Positions 1 to 7,402 of a stretch of DNA of 11,370 nt are shown here, piece after piece (position 1 is the first letter of the stretch; every line of letters starts with the position of its first letter). The stretch is from contig MU634575.1 of NCBI GenBank assembly GCA_026770595.1, positions 1 through 11,370 on the forward strand, read 5' to 3'. The notes beneath the pieces were generated by a model, which saw only the letters and a program-made list of their open reading frames with translations, had not been told where the DNA came from and ran no database searches. Position numbers and translations under genes: made by a program. This DNA is from Ochromonadaceae sp. CCMP2298. Taxonomy: Eukaryota; Sar; Synurophyceae; Ochromonadales; Ochromonadaceae.

Positions 1-359
1 CCAAAACAAAGACATTGCAAATGTCTTCCCCTTTTCGAAAGAACAAAAAAGACAAAACCCACGCGTAACGCACAACGTCTTTTTGTCCATCGTGTCCCGG
101 AGCCTAAATAAGAAACGCCCTAAAAGTTAAGTTACGGCAAATTAAGATAGATATGCCCCTTGGGACTCCACTCCTTGTGGTGTGTTTGAAGCTATCTTCA
201 GCTTCATTTATTTTGGGTTTTTATAGCTTCAGCTTCAGCTTCAGTTGGTTTTTGACTAACTTACCCAGATCCTCCACCACGGAAGAGCTCTTGCGCGGAA
301 GATTCACTCTTCCAGCATCGCGGCGACGACGGGCCACATTCTCTCGCAGTGGGCTGGTA
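1..359 (+). promoter_or_regulatory. Upstream region and probable 5' UTR of the CDF carrier gene
   Basis: This stretch is AT-rich and low in complexity compared with the GC-rich coding DNA that follows. An in-frame ATG at 153 opens a reading frame continuous with the carrier, but the first 60 or so codons are biased by a T-rich segment and by three tandem AGCTTC hexamers at 225-242, so I treat it as leader rather than protein. No TATA box or other core promoter element can be assigned with confidence. Confidence 0.35.
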
Positions 360-2510
360 ATGGCAAGCGTGGCCCTTCGCGCGCAGCGGGCCATCTGGTT
401 GGGCCGCGCGACCCGCTGGAGTCTGGCGAGCAGGCGGACGCTCGTGGCCTCCATGCTCGAAGAACCTTCAGAGGAGGTCAAGTTGGCGCGATTAAAGATC
501 AAGGCGGCGGGCCGACCTAACCAAAGAGGTTTGTACGAGGATGTCGATGAGGCTGAAAAGGAACTGCGAGCGGCTAAGCATGCGGCGCAGCACGCGGCGC
601 ATCAGAAGGCCATGCAGGTCACGCAGGTGGGCGCCGCCGCGAACCTGGCCCTGGCCATTTCCAAAGGCACCATCGGCCTGTCCGTCGCGTCCACGGGGCT
701 GGTGGCAGATGCGGCGAACAGCTTGGGCGACCTGCTGAGCGACGCGGTGGTCTACTACACGGTATCAGAGGCGCGCAAGCGTGCTACTCCAGACAGGCCG
801 TGGGGTATGGGCAAGCTAGAGCCGTTAGGTAAGCGAGCCACCATACGCCACGCGCTAACAGCCACACACCATATGATATACACCAATCACCATTACCTGT
901 TGCTCTATTACTACGCTTCTGCGGTCTGCTCTCTGCCCTCTGCCCTCTGCTCTCTGCTCTCTGCTCTCTGCTCTCTGCTCTCTGCTCTCTGCTCTCTGCT
1001 CTCTGCTCTCTGCTCTCTGCTCTCTATCTCACAGGGGCGCTGTCGGTGGGCGGGCTGCTCCTGCTCACAGGGGCGGGTATCGGGTACACAGCACTACTTG
1101 CAGCCTTAGACGCCGCAGCCGCCACTGAGCTGATCTCTCCCCACCTGGCAGGCATAATCAGCACAGGAGATATAGTACGGCTGCTGAACGACCTCGCTAT
1201 AGGCGGGGCTGTCGACACCGCCAGTGGTGTAGCCAGTAGCGTACTCAGTGATGCAGGCGAGATATGCAGCGGCTTGCCCGACGCATCATCATCATCAGCA
1301 TCAGTCACGCATAGCGAGTTCTCAGACCCAGTGAAGAGCTATGCAGCCCTGGGGGTGTCCGGCCTCTCCATAATGATTAAAGAGATGCTTTTCCGATACA
1401 CACTGTAAGTCCAAACCTCCACAATACCACACCTGCACACCTGCACATCTGCATATCTGCATACCCGCACACCTCAACGCCCTTTATGACCCATACTCCC
1501 ATCTTTCCATCCTCCCATCAACGCTCCACCGCACACCTTTACAACCACCACCGCCCTCCACCCTCTTCCTTCCTCCCCTTAACTTCTCCCCCTTCAGTAA
1601 AGCAGGGCAGGAGGCGCACTCCGACGCTGTCGTCGCCAACGCCTGGCAGCACAGGTACGCCATCCGTCATCCGCATTCTCCATCGCTGCACTTACCAGTC
1701 CACCCTTTCTGTTCGCTCTTGTTGCGATGTGTTGTTGCTGTGTTTCCCGTTTTAACGATTTCTCGCTTTCCCTTTCTACTCCTCTGCTCCTCTCCTCTGC
1801 TCCTCCGCAGAGCCGACGTGAGCATATCCACTGCTGTGTTCGTGGGGCTCATCGGCAGCATGGCCGGCTACCCCATCCTAGACCCCATAGCAGGCACTCT
1901 CGTGGCAGGCGTCATCATGCGCCAAGGTGCGGTGACAGTGCGGGACAGCATGCGTGATCTGTCAGACGCGCCTGCTAGCGCTGCAGAGACTTCGATGCTG
2001 CGCGATACATGCCTGGAGGTATCAGGTGTGCAGGGTGTGGGCGTCTTGCATGCACGTAAGTCCGGCCCCTACCTATACGTGGAAGTGTCCATCGACGTGG
2101 ACGGGAATATATCCGCTTCCGCAGCGCACAGGATATCCGAGTTGACACGGGCGGCGCTGCTGTACAAGCACGGGCCCCGCGTTGCCAACGCCGTAGTTGA
2201 TATAAACCCCCTCGGCTCCGCAGGGCTTGGGGAGAAAAGCCCACTTTGGGCGCGGGACCATGACTACATCGTTAGCGAGATCAAGACCGCGGCGCTCGGT
2301 GTGGAGGAGGTGTTGAGCGTGAGTGAGGTGCAGGTGTACTACAAGGATGGGGGCGAGATCGCTACGAAGGTGGACATCGTGCTGCCCCAGAGTCTGACCA
2401 TCAAGCAGGCACACGCGATTGCAGTCAAGACGCGAAGAAAGATCCAGATGGTGCTTCCGGGCATATCGGACGTGGACGTGGACCTTGAGCTTGACGAGGA
2501 TGACGCGTAG
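360..2510 (+). CDS. Cation diffusion facilitator, mitochondrial Mmt-like, four exons
   Basis: Exons 360-828, 1035-1404, 1598-1654 and 1811-2510 join in frame at GT-AG sites to give 531 residues. CDF proteins export divalent metals by proton exchange; the closest pattern I recognise is the yeast Mmt1/Mmt2 mitochondrial iron group (GMGKLEPLGALSVGGLLLL after TM2). The start at 360 is preferred because residues 1-34 are Arg/Ser/Ala-rich and free of acids, like a mitochondrial presequence; an in-frame ATG at 153 would add 69 residues. Membrane segments lie near 90-110, 112-134, 158-181, 259-281, 293-318 and 320-342. The TM2 and TM5 metal motifs read N120-x3-D124 and Q297-x3-D301, whereas the family has D/H-x3-D and H-x3-D. 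The TM3-TM4 loop is long (about 77 residues, Ser-rich). Two ZT_dimer-like domains follow, about 350-432 and 440-527, where one is usual. Family assignment is firm; metal and organelle are inferred. Confidence 0.85.
829..1034 (+). other. Intron 1 of the CDF gene with satellite-like pyrimidine tract
   Basis: The donor is TTAG|GTAAGC and the acceptor is CTCACAG|GGGCG. Splicing restores the conserved EPLGALSVGG stretch across the join in phase 1. The last 110 nt before the acceptor are almost entirely a 7-bp tandem repeat that acts as the polypyrimidine tract. The reading frame stays open into the intron, so an unspliced model would give a false SALCSLL-repeat protein tail. Confidence 0.85.
926..1025 (+). 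repeat. 7-bp pyrimidine microsatellite (CTCTGCT)n
   Basis: About 13 to 14 tandem copies of CTCTGCT. The first copies vary (CTCTGCC) and the later ones are perfect. It ends about 10 nt before the AG acceptor of the first CDF intron. Confidence 0.9.
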
Positions 2511-2675
2511 CGTGTAATGAGTTGCGAGTAACGCACACTTACACACAGCATCCTAAATCCCTTATCCTGTTACCTATATCCAACCCTATATCTATACCCT
2601 ATAGCCCAATCCACCCCAAGTCCCGTCCCTAGTCCCCGTCTGGTCTGTCGATAGAATATACAAAGCTACCTCCGG

Positions 2676-2865
2676 TTGCCCCTCCCCCCGCTTCCTACTC
2701 TCCGCTTCCTTTTCCCTGCTTCCTACCCCCTGCAATCCACCTGCACTCTGCTTCCTGCAACCTACAAACTGCATTTTACTCCCTGCCCCTGCCCTCTACC
2801 CCCTACAACCTTCCCCCTACCCCCTGCTCCCTACTACCTGCTCCCTACCGCCTGCCACCTGAGTA
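2676..2865 (+). repeat. Degenerate C/T-rich short repeats
   Basis: A nearly purine-free stretch on the plus strand is built from irregular 7-10 bp units of the type CCCCCTAC, CCCTGCT and TCCTGC. No fixed period is kept. The open frames across it are products of composition, not genes. Confidence 0.7.
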
Positions 2866-2923
2866 ACTGTTGCATGGGTCCGTAGCTCGAAAATTATCAG
2901 TTCTGATATCATTTTTTTTGGAA

Positions 2924-2928
2924 TGTAA
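2924..2928 (+). terminator. Possible poly(A) signal TGTAA for the CDF gene
   Basis: TGTAAATAA lies 414 nt after the CDF stop in AT-rich DNA. TGTAA is the poly(A) signal of chlorophyte algae. A second TGTAA sits 4 nt after the stop codon (2514-2518). A pentamer is expected by chance about every kilobase per strand, so this is weak alone. Confidence 0.3.
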
Positions 2929-3078
2929 ATAACTGTATGCAACTGCCATCCCTTCAAAAGTTCGATGGATAGCAGTAGATGCAGGGAAAAGAACATGCAA
3001 TGTGTCGTCTGATTTACTGATAATATACAATTTTTATACCACAAATACACGTATACAAAAAGTCAACAACTTATCCCA

Positions 3079-5265
3079 TTAATGTCCGAGGTCGCGGATG
3101 GCGGGCAGGTCCTGCCATCCCGCTGGGCGGTAGTGGAAGAATGCATTTGCGTACCAGGCACCCCGCAGCGGCTGCTCCCTGGCGTGGGGCAGCTTGGCGG
3201 ACTGTAGCAGCAGCACCTGCCCGGGGCGCAGGAAGATGTGCTGCAGGCTGGTGTGCGCGGGGCAGGGGGCCTCCTCGCCCTGCGCTGCACCCGCACCCGC
3301 ATCTTCACCTGCACCCACATCTTCACCTATACCCACACCTCCTTCTACACCTCCTTCTACCCCTGTACCCACACCTGCTTCTGTGGTCCCAGCACAGGGA
3401 CACAGAGCGCCTGCGCAGAAAGAGTGCAGCGAGGAGGGCAGTGTGATGGCCCAATTAGAACCGCAAGCGTCACCGCTGCCATCGCTGCTGCCACTGGTCC
3501 TGCAGGAGCTACTATCGTTACTCGAGCTGTCATCGCACCTGATAGCACTGTCACCCCCACTCTCGTCACCGGTCTCGTCTTCCCTGTCGCCCCCCCTGTC
3601 GCCACCCCTGTCGCCACGACACAGCTGGTGCGCGATATGCACAATGGCTGTGAGCGGCTGCGACTCCGCAGGGTCTGTATGCCAGCGTACCACTGCGCCG
3701 GAGCGGTACTCCCTGCAAGCGTACTGACCCGTCAGCTCTAGGTTCCCCGAATCTCCCTCTAGGCTGCCCACGTCATCCACATCTGCCCCTGCTCCTGCTC
3801 CAGCCCCTGTTCCTGCATCCCCTTCTACCCCTGCGTGCTCCAGTCTCCGCAGCCAGCTCACCATCTGCCCCCGCACCGCCCCCTCCAGCTCCGCCAGCAG
3901 GTGCACAGGCAGGGGCGCGTAGTGAGAGCTAACGGTGAGCTGATTAAAGACTAGGCTAATGGGGGGCTCTGCCACTGACTGCAGTCGGGCGAGCAGGTGT
4001 GCGGCCTGTAGGCGAGCGGTTAGGTGCGGGGGCAGGTCGACGAGTGTCCACAGATTGCGCGTGCTCCCTTGTATAGCCTCCTTGCTCGCCCCGTTCGTTG
4101 CCCCGTTCGTAGCCCAGGCCCCCACCCCGGCCCCCGCTGCGACCCCCGCGCGCGCTCCCTGTGCCTCAGCCTCTATCTCCGCCTCTGCCTGTGTCTCCAC
4201 TTCCTCCAGCGTAGCAAGGGGCAGAGCCGGAACCGCCCACTGCTGCACCCCCACCTGCGAGAAGCGCTGCCACCGCCAGTAGTGCAGCAGCGCCTCCCGG
4301 AAGCAGTCGCGAGTAGCAAATGCCCCACACTTCCCACCCGTTTGATCCCATCTGGACTCGAACTCTGTCTCGGTCTCGGTGTTATTGTCAGTCTTAATAT
4401 CTGTTTCCAGCAGCAATCTGCAACGGGGGCTGAGCAGCTGGGCTGCGTTGAAGAGCGGCCTGCTCAGGTCCACCTTTATAGCGTCTCCCTCCCGCAGCGG
4501 TGGCACCAGCACCAGCCCCCGCACGCGGTGCAGTTGCGTGCGCAGGAGCTCAACATAGGGGCTGCTGGGCCCTTCCCCTCCCTCCTCTGTCCCCTGTACC
4601 TCCAGCTCGCACTTCTGTTCTGACACATCTGCCCCCTCACCCCCCTCCTCCGCTGGGCGCATTGTCACGAACAAATGACCCGCCGCAGAGAACTGAATCT
4701 CCACACCCCTTGGCAGCAGCACCCCCCAGGGAGCCTCGGCACCCAGTCTGACCAGCCTCGTGTTACCTCGGAAGTCCGCCCAGTGCAACTCAAGCGGGGA
4801 CGGAAACTGCGCAGGCAGTTGCAGGTGCACCTCAGCTGCGTGGCGCGTGGCGAGGAAGGACCTCAGTCCTAGGGGACTTGCAAGCAGGTCTGGAGAGAGC
4901 TCCTCGAAGGAGAAGAGGTCTTCCGCGCTGTCGAAGAGAAAGGCCCTGGGCGTCTTCCGCGGTGTCAGCTCCAGCTGCTGCGCGAGTGCAGTTGCATTGA
5001 TGCTGAGGAGGGCGGCGCTCAGCTGGACTGGATGCGCAAGAACAGAAGCTAGCGCGAATGGTCCGCCCACCCAGCGCAGAACCGAGAGCAGCCGAGACAC
5101 AGTGCCATCGACTTCAGGTGAAACCACGAACACCGTCGAGCTCAGGGAATCGTTGGCGATGAATCTCCGCTGCAGGGCGGCGAGCAGCTCCCCCCCGTGC
5201 TCCTCCCCGGCACGAGAGCTCTCCGCGAGGGCGCAGCATAAGGCCACAGCGGCGAGCCAGCGCAT
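3079..5265 (-). CDS. Secreted 2OG-Fe(II) dioxygenase, prolyl 4-hydroxylase-like
   Basis: A single exon encodes 728 residues from the ATG at 5265; the frame is open further upstream but only from a GTG. The product should be an Fe(II)/2-oxoglutarate dioxygenase of the prolyl 4-hydroxylase superfamily working in the secretory pathway. Residues 1-20 (MRWLAAVALCCALAESSRAG) look like a cleavable signal peptide. Iron ligands are predicted as H529 and D531 (motif RWHTDP) and distal H694 in KLPHAREQPLRGAWYANAFF; the C-terminal block through HYRP matches the family. Residues about 141-202, with LELHWADFRGN and later GHLFV, resemble the VHL-beta-like domain seen beside some algal dioxygenases (tentative). 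Low-complexity inserts occupy about 549-603 and 626-668, between the HxD and the distal His; other low-complexity runs are near 350-402 and 481-495. No HDEL-type ER retention signal ends the protein. Substrate unknown; hydroxyproline-rich cell-surface proteins are one guess. Confidence 0.75.
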   Translation of the reverse strand: MRWLAAVALCCALAESSRAGEEHGGELLAALQRRFIANDSLSSTVFVVSPEVDGTVSRLLSVLRWVGGPFALASVLAHPVQLSAALLSINATALAQQLELTPRKTPRAFLFDSAEDLFSFEELSPDLLASPLGLRSFLATRHAAEVHLQLPAQFPSPLELHWADFRGNTRLVRLGAEAPWGVLLPRGVEIQFSAAGHLFVTMRPAEEGGEGADVSEQKCELEVQGTEEGGEGPSSPYVELLRTQLHRVRGLVLVPPLREGDAIKVDLSRPLFNAAQLLSPRCRLLLETDIKTDNNTETETEFESRWDQTGGKCGAFATRDCFREALLHYWRWQRFSQVGVQQWAVPALPLATLEEVETQAEAEIEAEAQGARAGVAAGAGVGAWATNGATNGASKEAIQGSTRNLWTLVDLPPHLTARLQAAHLLARLQSVAEPPISLVFNQLTVSSHYAPLPVHLLAELEGAVRGQMVSWLRRLEHAGVEGDAGTGAGAGAGADVDDVGSLEGDSGNLELTGQYACREYRSGAVVRWHTDPAESQPLTAIVHIAHQLCRGDRGGDRGGDREDETGDESGGDSAIRCDDSSSNDSSSCRTSGSSDGSGDACGSNWAITLPSSLHSFCAGALCPCAGTTEAGVGTGVEGGVEGGVGIGEDVGAGEDAGAGAAQGEEAPCPAHTSLQHIFLRPGQVLLLQSAKLPHAREQPLRGAWYANAFFHYRPAGWQDLPAIRDLGH
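3286..3400. repeat. In-frame low-complexity repeats coding Gly/Ala/Glu/Val insert
   Basis: Interleaved 6-18 bp units such as CACCTGCACCC and CACCTCCTTCTA give the minus-strand protein a run of Gly, Ala, Val, Glu and Asp with no sign of a fold. The plus strand is almost purine-free here. The tract falls inside the catalytic domain of the dioxygenase, upstream of the distal histidine. Confidence 0.75.
3583..3618. repeat. 9-bp repeats coding Gly-Asp-Arg units
   Basis: Near-perfect copies of a unit around CCCTGTCGC, with a period of about 12 bp, code on the minus strand for successive GDRG units that open the first insert. The following residues are rich in Asp, Ser and Gly. Confidence 0.7.
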
Positions 5266-5987
5266 TCCTGTGCAGAATCTGCCTGCACAGGCAAACTGGC
5301 AAAGGCTTGGTGCTCCTTCCAACACTTACATCACAATCCTTGCCGGCTAGTTTGCGCTGTTTATCAGGCCGTGCGGTTTCTCGGCGACTATCTTTCGGGA
5401 GACACGTATTTCAAAATATCCCGGCCGGGGCAGAACCTCCGCCGGGCGGAGAAACAGAGTGTGCAGCACTGGTGCCGCAGCTCCAGCAGATCGTCGACGG
5501 CATCGTGGCAGGAAGGTGCGTAGGGCTATCAGCCTATGCTGCGTGTTGAAGTATTTACGGTGATAAAATACGCGCACTTTGTCTCTACGTAATTTGTTAT
5601 GTTTGCCTCTTGTCCAACAAACTCTGGGGGGAAACGCCAAAACCCAATATCGGGAACGTAATTCCTTTCAAAACCCACGTTTTTTCCTTTCAAAACCCTC
5701 GGCGGAAAAAACTAAGCCGTCCCCGGAAAACTGAAAAAACACGGAGACCCGACACTCGAAGTCAAGTGTAACATCAAGAGAACCAGCCTAAACTCTTGTC
5801 CACATAATAACAGAATAGGAACCTAGGTTCCTAAGGGGGAATGACACTTCTGCAGGTCAGCAGCATCTGACTTTCGCGCCCACCCTGAGTCTAACACAGT
5901 ATCTGCTCACGCGTCATCGAGCACGGCTCTGCTGCCTCTCTGCTGTCTCCCTGCTGCCTCCCATCCTCTCAACATCACCCCTGAGAT
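5266..5987. promoter_or_regulatory. Divergent promoter region, dioxygenase (-) / FkbM (+)
   Basis: These 722 nt separate two divergent start codons and must hold both promoters and leaders. Visible elements are a 15-bp direct repeat TTCCTTTCAAAACCC (5662-5676 and 5684-5698, offset 22), an 18-bp perfect palindrome at 5816-5833, and AAAATACG at 5566-5573 with CGTATTT nearby at 5405. A GC-rich patch (about 5420-5515) has an open plus-strand frame but no ATG. The last 60 nt before the FkbM start are CT-rich. No TATA box is convincing. Confidence 0.45.
5816..5833. promoter_or_regulatory. 18-bp perfect palindrome
   Basis: TAGGAACCTAGGTTCCTA is identical to its own reverse complement and does not extend further. 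It lies 155 nt upstream of the FkbM start in an otherwise irregular spacer, so a binding site for a dimeric transcription factor is possible. No known factor is assigned. Confidence 0.4.
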
Positions 5988-7013
5988 ATGACAGACCGGC
6001 ACATCTTTTGGCGCTGCTTCTTGCTGGTGCCCCTGGCATTAGCTGTTGTTTATTTTATGCGTATCCAACACCGCGGGCCTTTCCAAAGTCCGAGATCAAT
6101 CGACATAGCATCCCGCGCTCTGATAATAGAAGACAGAGAGGTTGACGACGGGCGTGTAAGCACTCTGCACAAGGAGCAGAAGTCCTATCTGCACAGCATG
6201 GTTGAGGCAGGAGTATGCGAGCACCTGTATTTGGACCTTGGCACAAATGTCGGCGTCTCAATTCGAAAGGTCTACGAGCCCCAATACTACCCCAGGGCCC
6301 CCCTGATTCACAAATTCGACACCTCCTTTGGCGTGAACAGGACGCGAGTGTGTAGCGTGGGCTTTGAGCCGAATGCCGTGCACGTGGAGAGGCTACAAAC
6401 TTTACAGAAGTCATATCGGAGAGCTGGTTTCCCCACAGTCATCTTCACTAGCACTGCTCTCGCAGCCCAGGCAGGGGTGCTGAAGTTCTTCCGGACCCCA
6501 GGGCAGACAGAAGAAGGTTCAAGTGTTATTGAACGATTGGAGGGAAGCGAGTTCGATGAGGCTATCGCAGTCGACACGGACGCCTTCCTGAACTCCCTGT
6601 TCCAGCTGTGGCACAGCTCGGCCTCCTACTCTCCCGCAAGTAGGGTGTTAGCCAAGATGGACATCGAGGGCAGCGAGTACTTCGTGCTGCCGCGTATGTT
6701 CGCGGGGGGGTCGCTGTGCCACATCTCTGAGATGACCGTCGAGTGGCACCCAGGTACTATACTATTGTATTGTACAATATTTCTATATTATATGTATTTT
6801 AACGTCTATGCCATACTAGATATTCTCACAAAAGGCGCTGCCAGACACGGGCCCACGTACGCCGCAGACATGCTGTCAGAGTGGAAGGCGTCCGGGATGT
6901 GTCCCTCCTTCAGCCTGATCCAGCTGGACGACGAGTCTTACGCGGTAGACCCTGGCCCGCTCCCCACCCACCACTCCAACTTCCTGCAGTGGCTTCCGGC
7001 TGATGCCTTTTAG
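5988..7013 (+). CDS. FkbM-family SAM-dependent methyltransferase, type II membrane protein
   Basis: The reading frame encodes 341 residues, or 314 if the AT-rich segment 6754-6834 is removed as an intron (exons 5988-6753 and 6835-7013). FkbM proteins are class I S-adenosylmethionine methyltransferases, many of which O-methylate sugars or glycan-linked natural products. Motif I is YLDLGTNVG at residues 81-89 (D83, G85), the acidic motif II is GFEPNA with E127, and the family signature KMDIEGSEYFVLP holds D225 and E227. Residues about 7-24 are a hydrophobic segment after a short basic N-terminus, so the enzyme is probably a Golgi- or ER-anchored protein with a lumenal catalytic domain. The C-terminal HHSNFLQW block ends normally. 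A TGTAA lies about 130 nt after the stop. Substrate cannot be told from sequence. Confidence 0.8.
   Translation: MTDRHIFWRCFLLVPLALAVVYFMRIQHRGPFQSPRSIDIASRALIIEDREVDDGRVSTLHKEQKSYLHSMVEAGVCEHLYLDLGTNVGVSIRKVYEPQYYPRAPLIHKFDTSFGVNRTRVCSVGFEPNAVHVERLQTLQKSYRRAGFPTVIFTSTALAAQAGVLKFFRTPGQTEEGSSVIERLEGSEFDEAIAVDTDAFLNSLFQLWHSSASYSPASRVLAKMDIEGSEYFVLPRMFAGGSLCHISEMTVEWHPGTILLYCTIFLYYMYFNVYAILDILTKGAARHGPTYAADMLSEWKASGMCPSFSLIQLDDESYAVDPGPLPTHHSNFLQWLPADAF
6754..6834 (+). other. Probable 81-nt in-frame, stop-free intron in the FkbM gene
   Basis: The segment begins GTACTATA and ends CACAAAAG, has a branch-point-like TTTTAAC and is strongly AT-rich inside GC-rich coding DNA. It is exactly 27 codons with no stop, so retention would insert a hydrophobic Tyr/Leu/Ile-rich peptide between EWHPG and AARHGP. 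Splicing joins the two conserved parts directly. Confidence 0.75.
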
Positions 7014-7402
7014 CCTGCTGGTATCCATCCTCGCAGACAAAGCATGTATGTTGGACAGAGAGACAGAGGTATGAGAGGCAGAGTGGCGGAGGGGCAGAGG
7101 CAGGGGGGCAGAGGGAGTATGCTTTTGCTTTCTGCGCTAACCGTTGTAATTTCCCGGAGCAGAACCATTTCATACAACAGCATATCCCATTTCATACAAC
7201 AGCATATCCCATTTTAGACAACAGTATAGTCCACTTCATGCAATTGTATAATCTACTTTACACAATAACATAACCTAAGTGACTTGAGTCCTTCGTGGAG
7301 TGACTTGCATCGGTCCTGCAGAGACCCTTCGCCGACTTGAATCTAATTCGTGTGTGTTTGTACAGTACATACAGTACATCTGTATAAATCGCATGCTCTA
7401 CT
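7014..7402. other. Convergent spacer between FkbM gene and glycosyltransferase remnant
   Basis: The spacer holds a purine-rich stretch (about 7048-7110) just after the FkbM stop, then a 22-bp tandem repeat, then a short TACAGTACA direct repeat near 7361-7379. TGTAA occurs on the plus strand at 7145-7149 and on the minus strand at 7262-7258, possible poly(A) signals for the two converging genes. I see no gene here. Confidence 0.5.
7165..7274 (+). repeat. Five-copy 22-bp tandem repeat
   Basis: Units start at 7165, 7187, 7209, 7231 and 7253. The first two are identical (CCATTTCATACAACA then GCATATC); the third to fifth diverge step by step while keeping the period. The array is AT-rich, has no spacers and lies between two convergent genes. 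Confidence 0.85.

Larger units (their letters stand above)
2511..3078. other. Convergent intergenic spacer
   Basis: This spacer separates the stop codons of two converging genes. Its left half is CT-rich and repetitive; its right half (about 2880-3078) is AT-rich, as expected of 3' UTR and termination sequence for both genes. A TGTAA at 2924-2928 is a possible poly(A) signal for the plus-strand gene. I see no coding potential on either strand. Confidence 0.6.

Noticed and set aside
153-359. In-frame N-terminal extension of the CDF protein from the ATG at 153
   Set aside because: It is T-rich and partly made of AGCTTC repeats, and the ATG at 360 gives a typical mitochondrial presequence. It remains possible and would only lengthen the N-terminus.
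3141-3741. Long plus-strand open frames opposite the dioxygenase C-terminal part
   Set aside because: They result from the repeat-rich, GC-biased minus-strand coding sequence; their proteins are low-complexity and show no family.
5307-5549. Plus-strand open frame in the divergent spacer, with a coding-like stretch before AAG|GTGCGT
   Set aside because: It has no ATG (only a TTG), no recognisable domain, and lies in the leader region of two divergent genes.
6757-6831. Second membrane segment in the FkbM protein
   Set aside because: The hydrophobic residues come from the AT-rich probable intron, not from conserved coding sequence.
7165-7274. 22-bp tandem repeat as a possible CRISPR array
   Set aside because: There are no spacers between units, units diverge steadily, and the DNA is eukaryotic nuclear.
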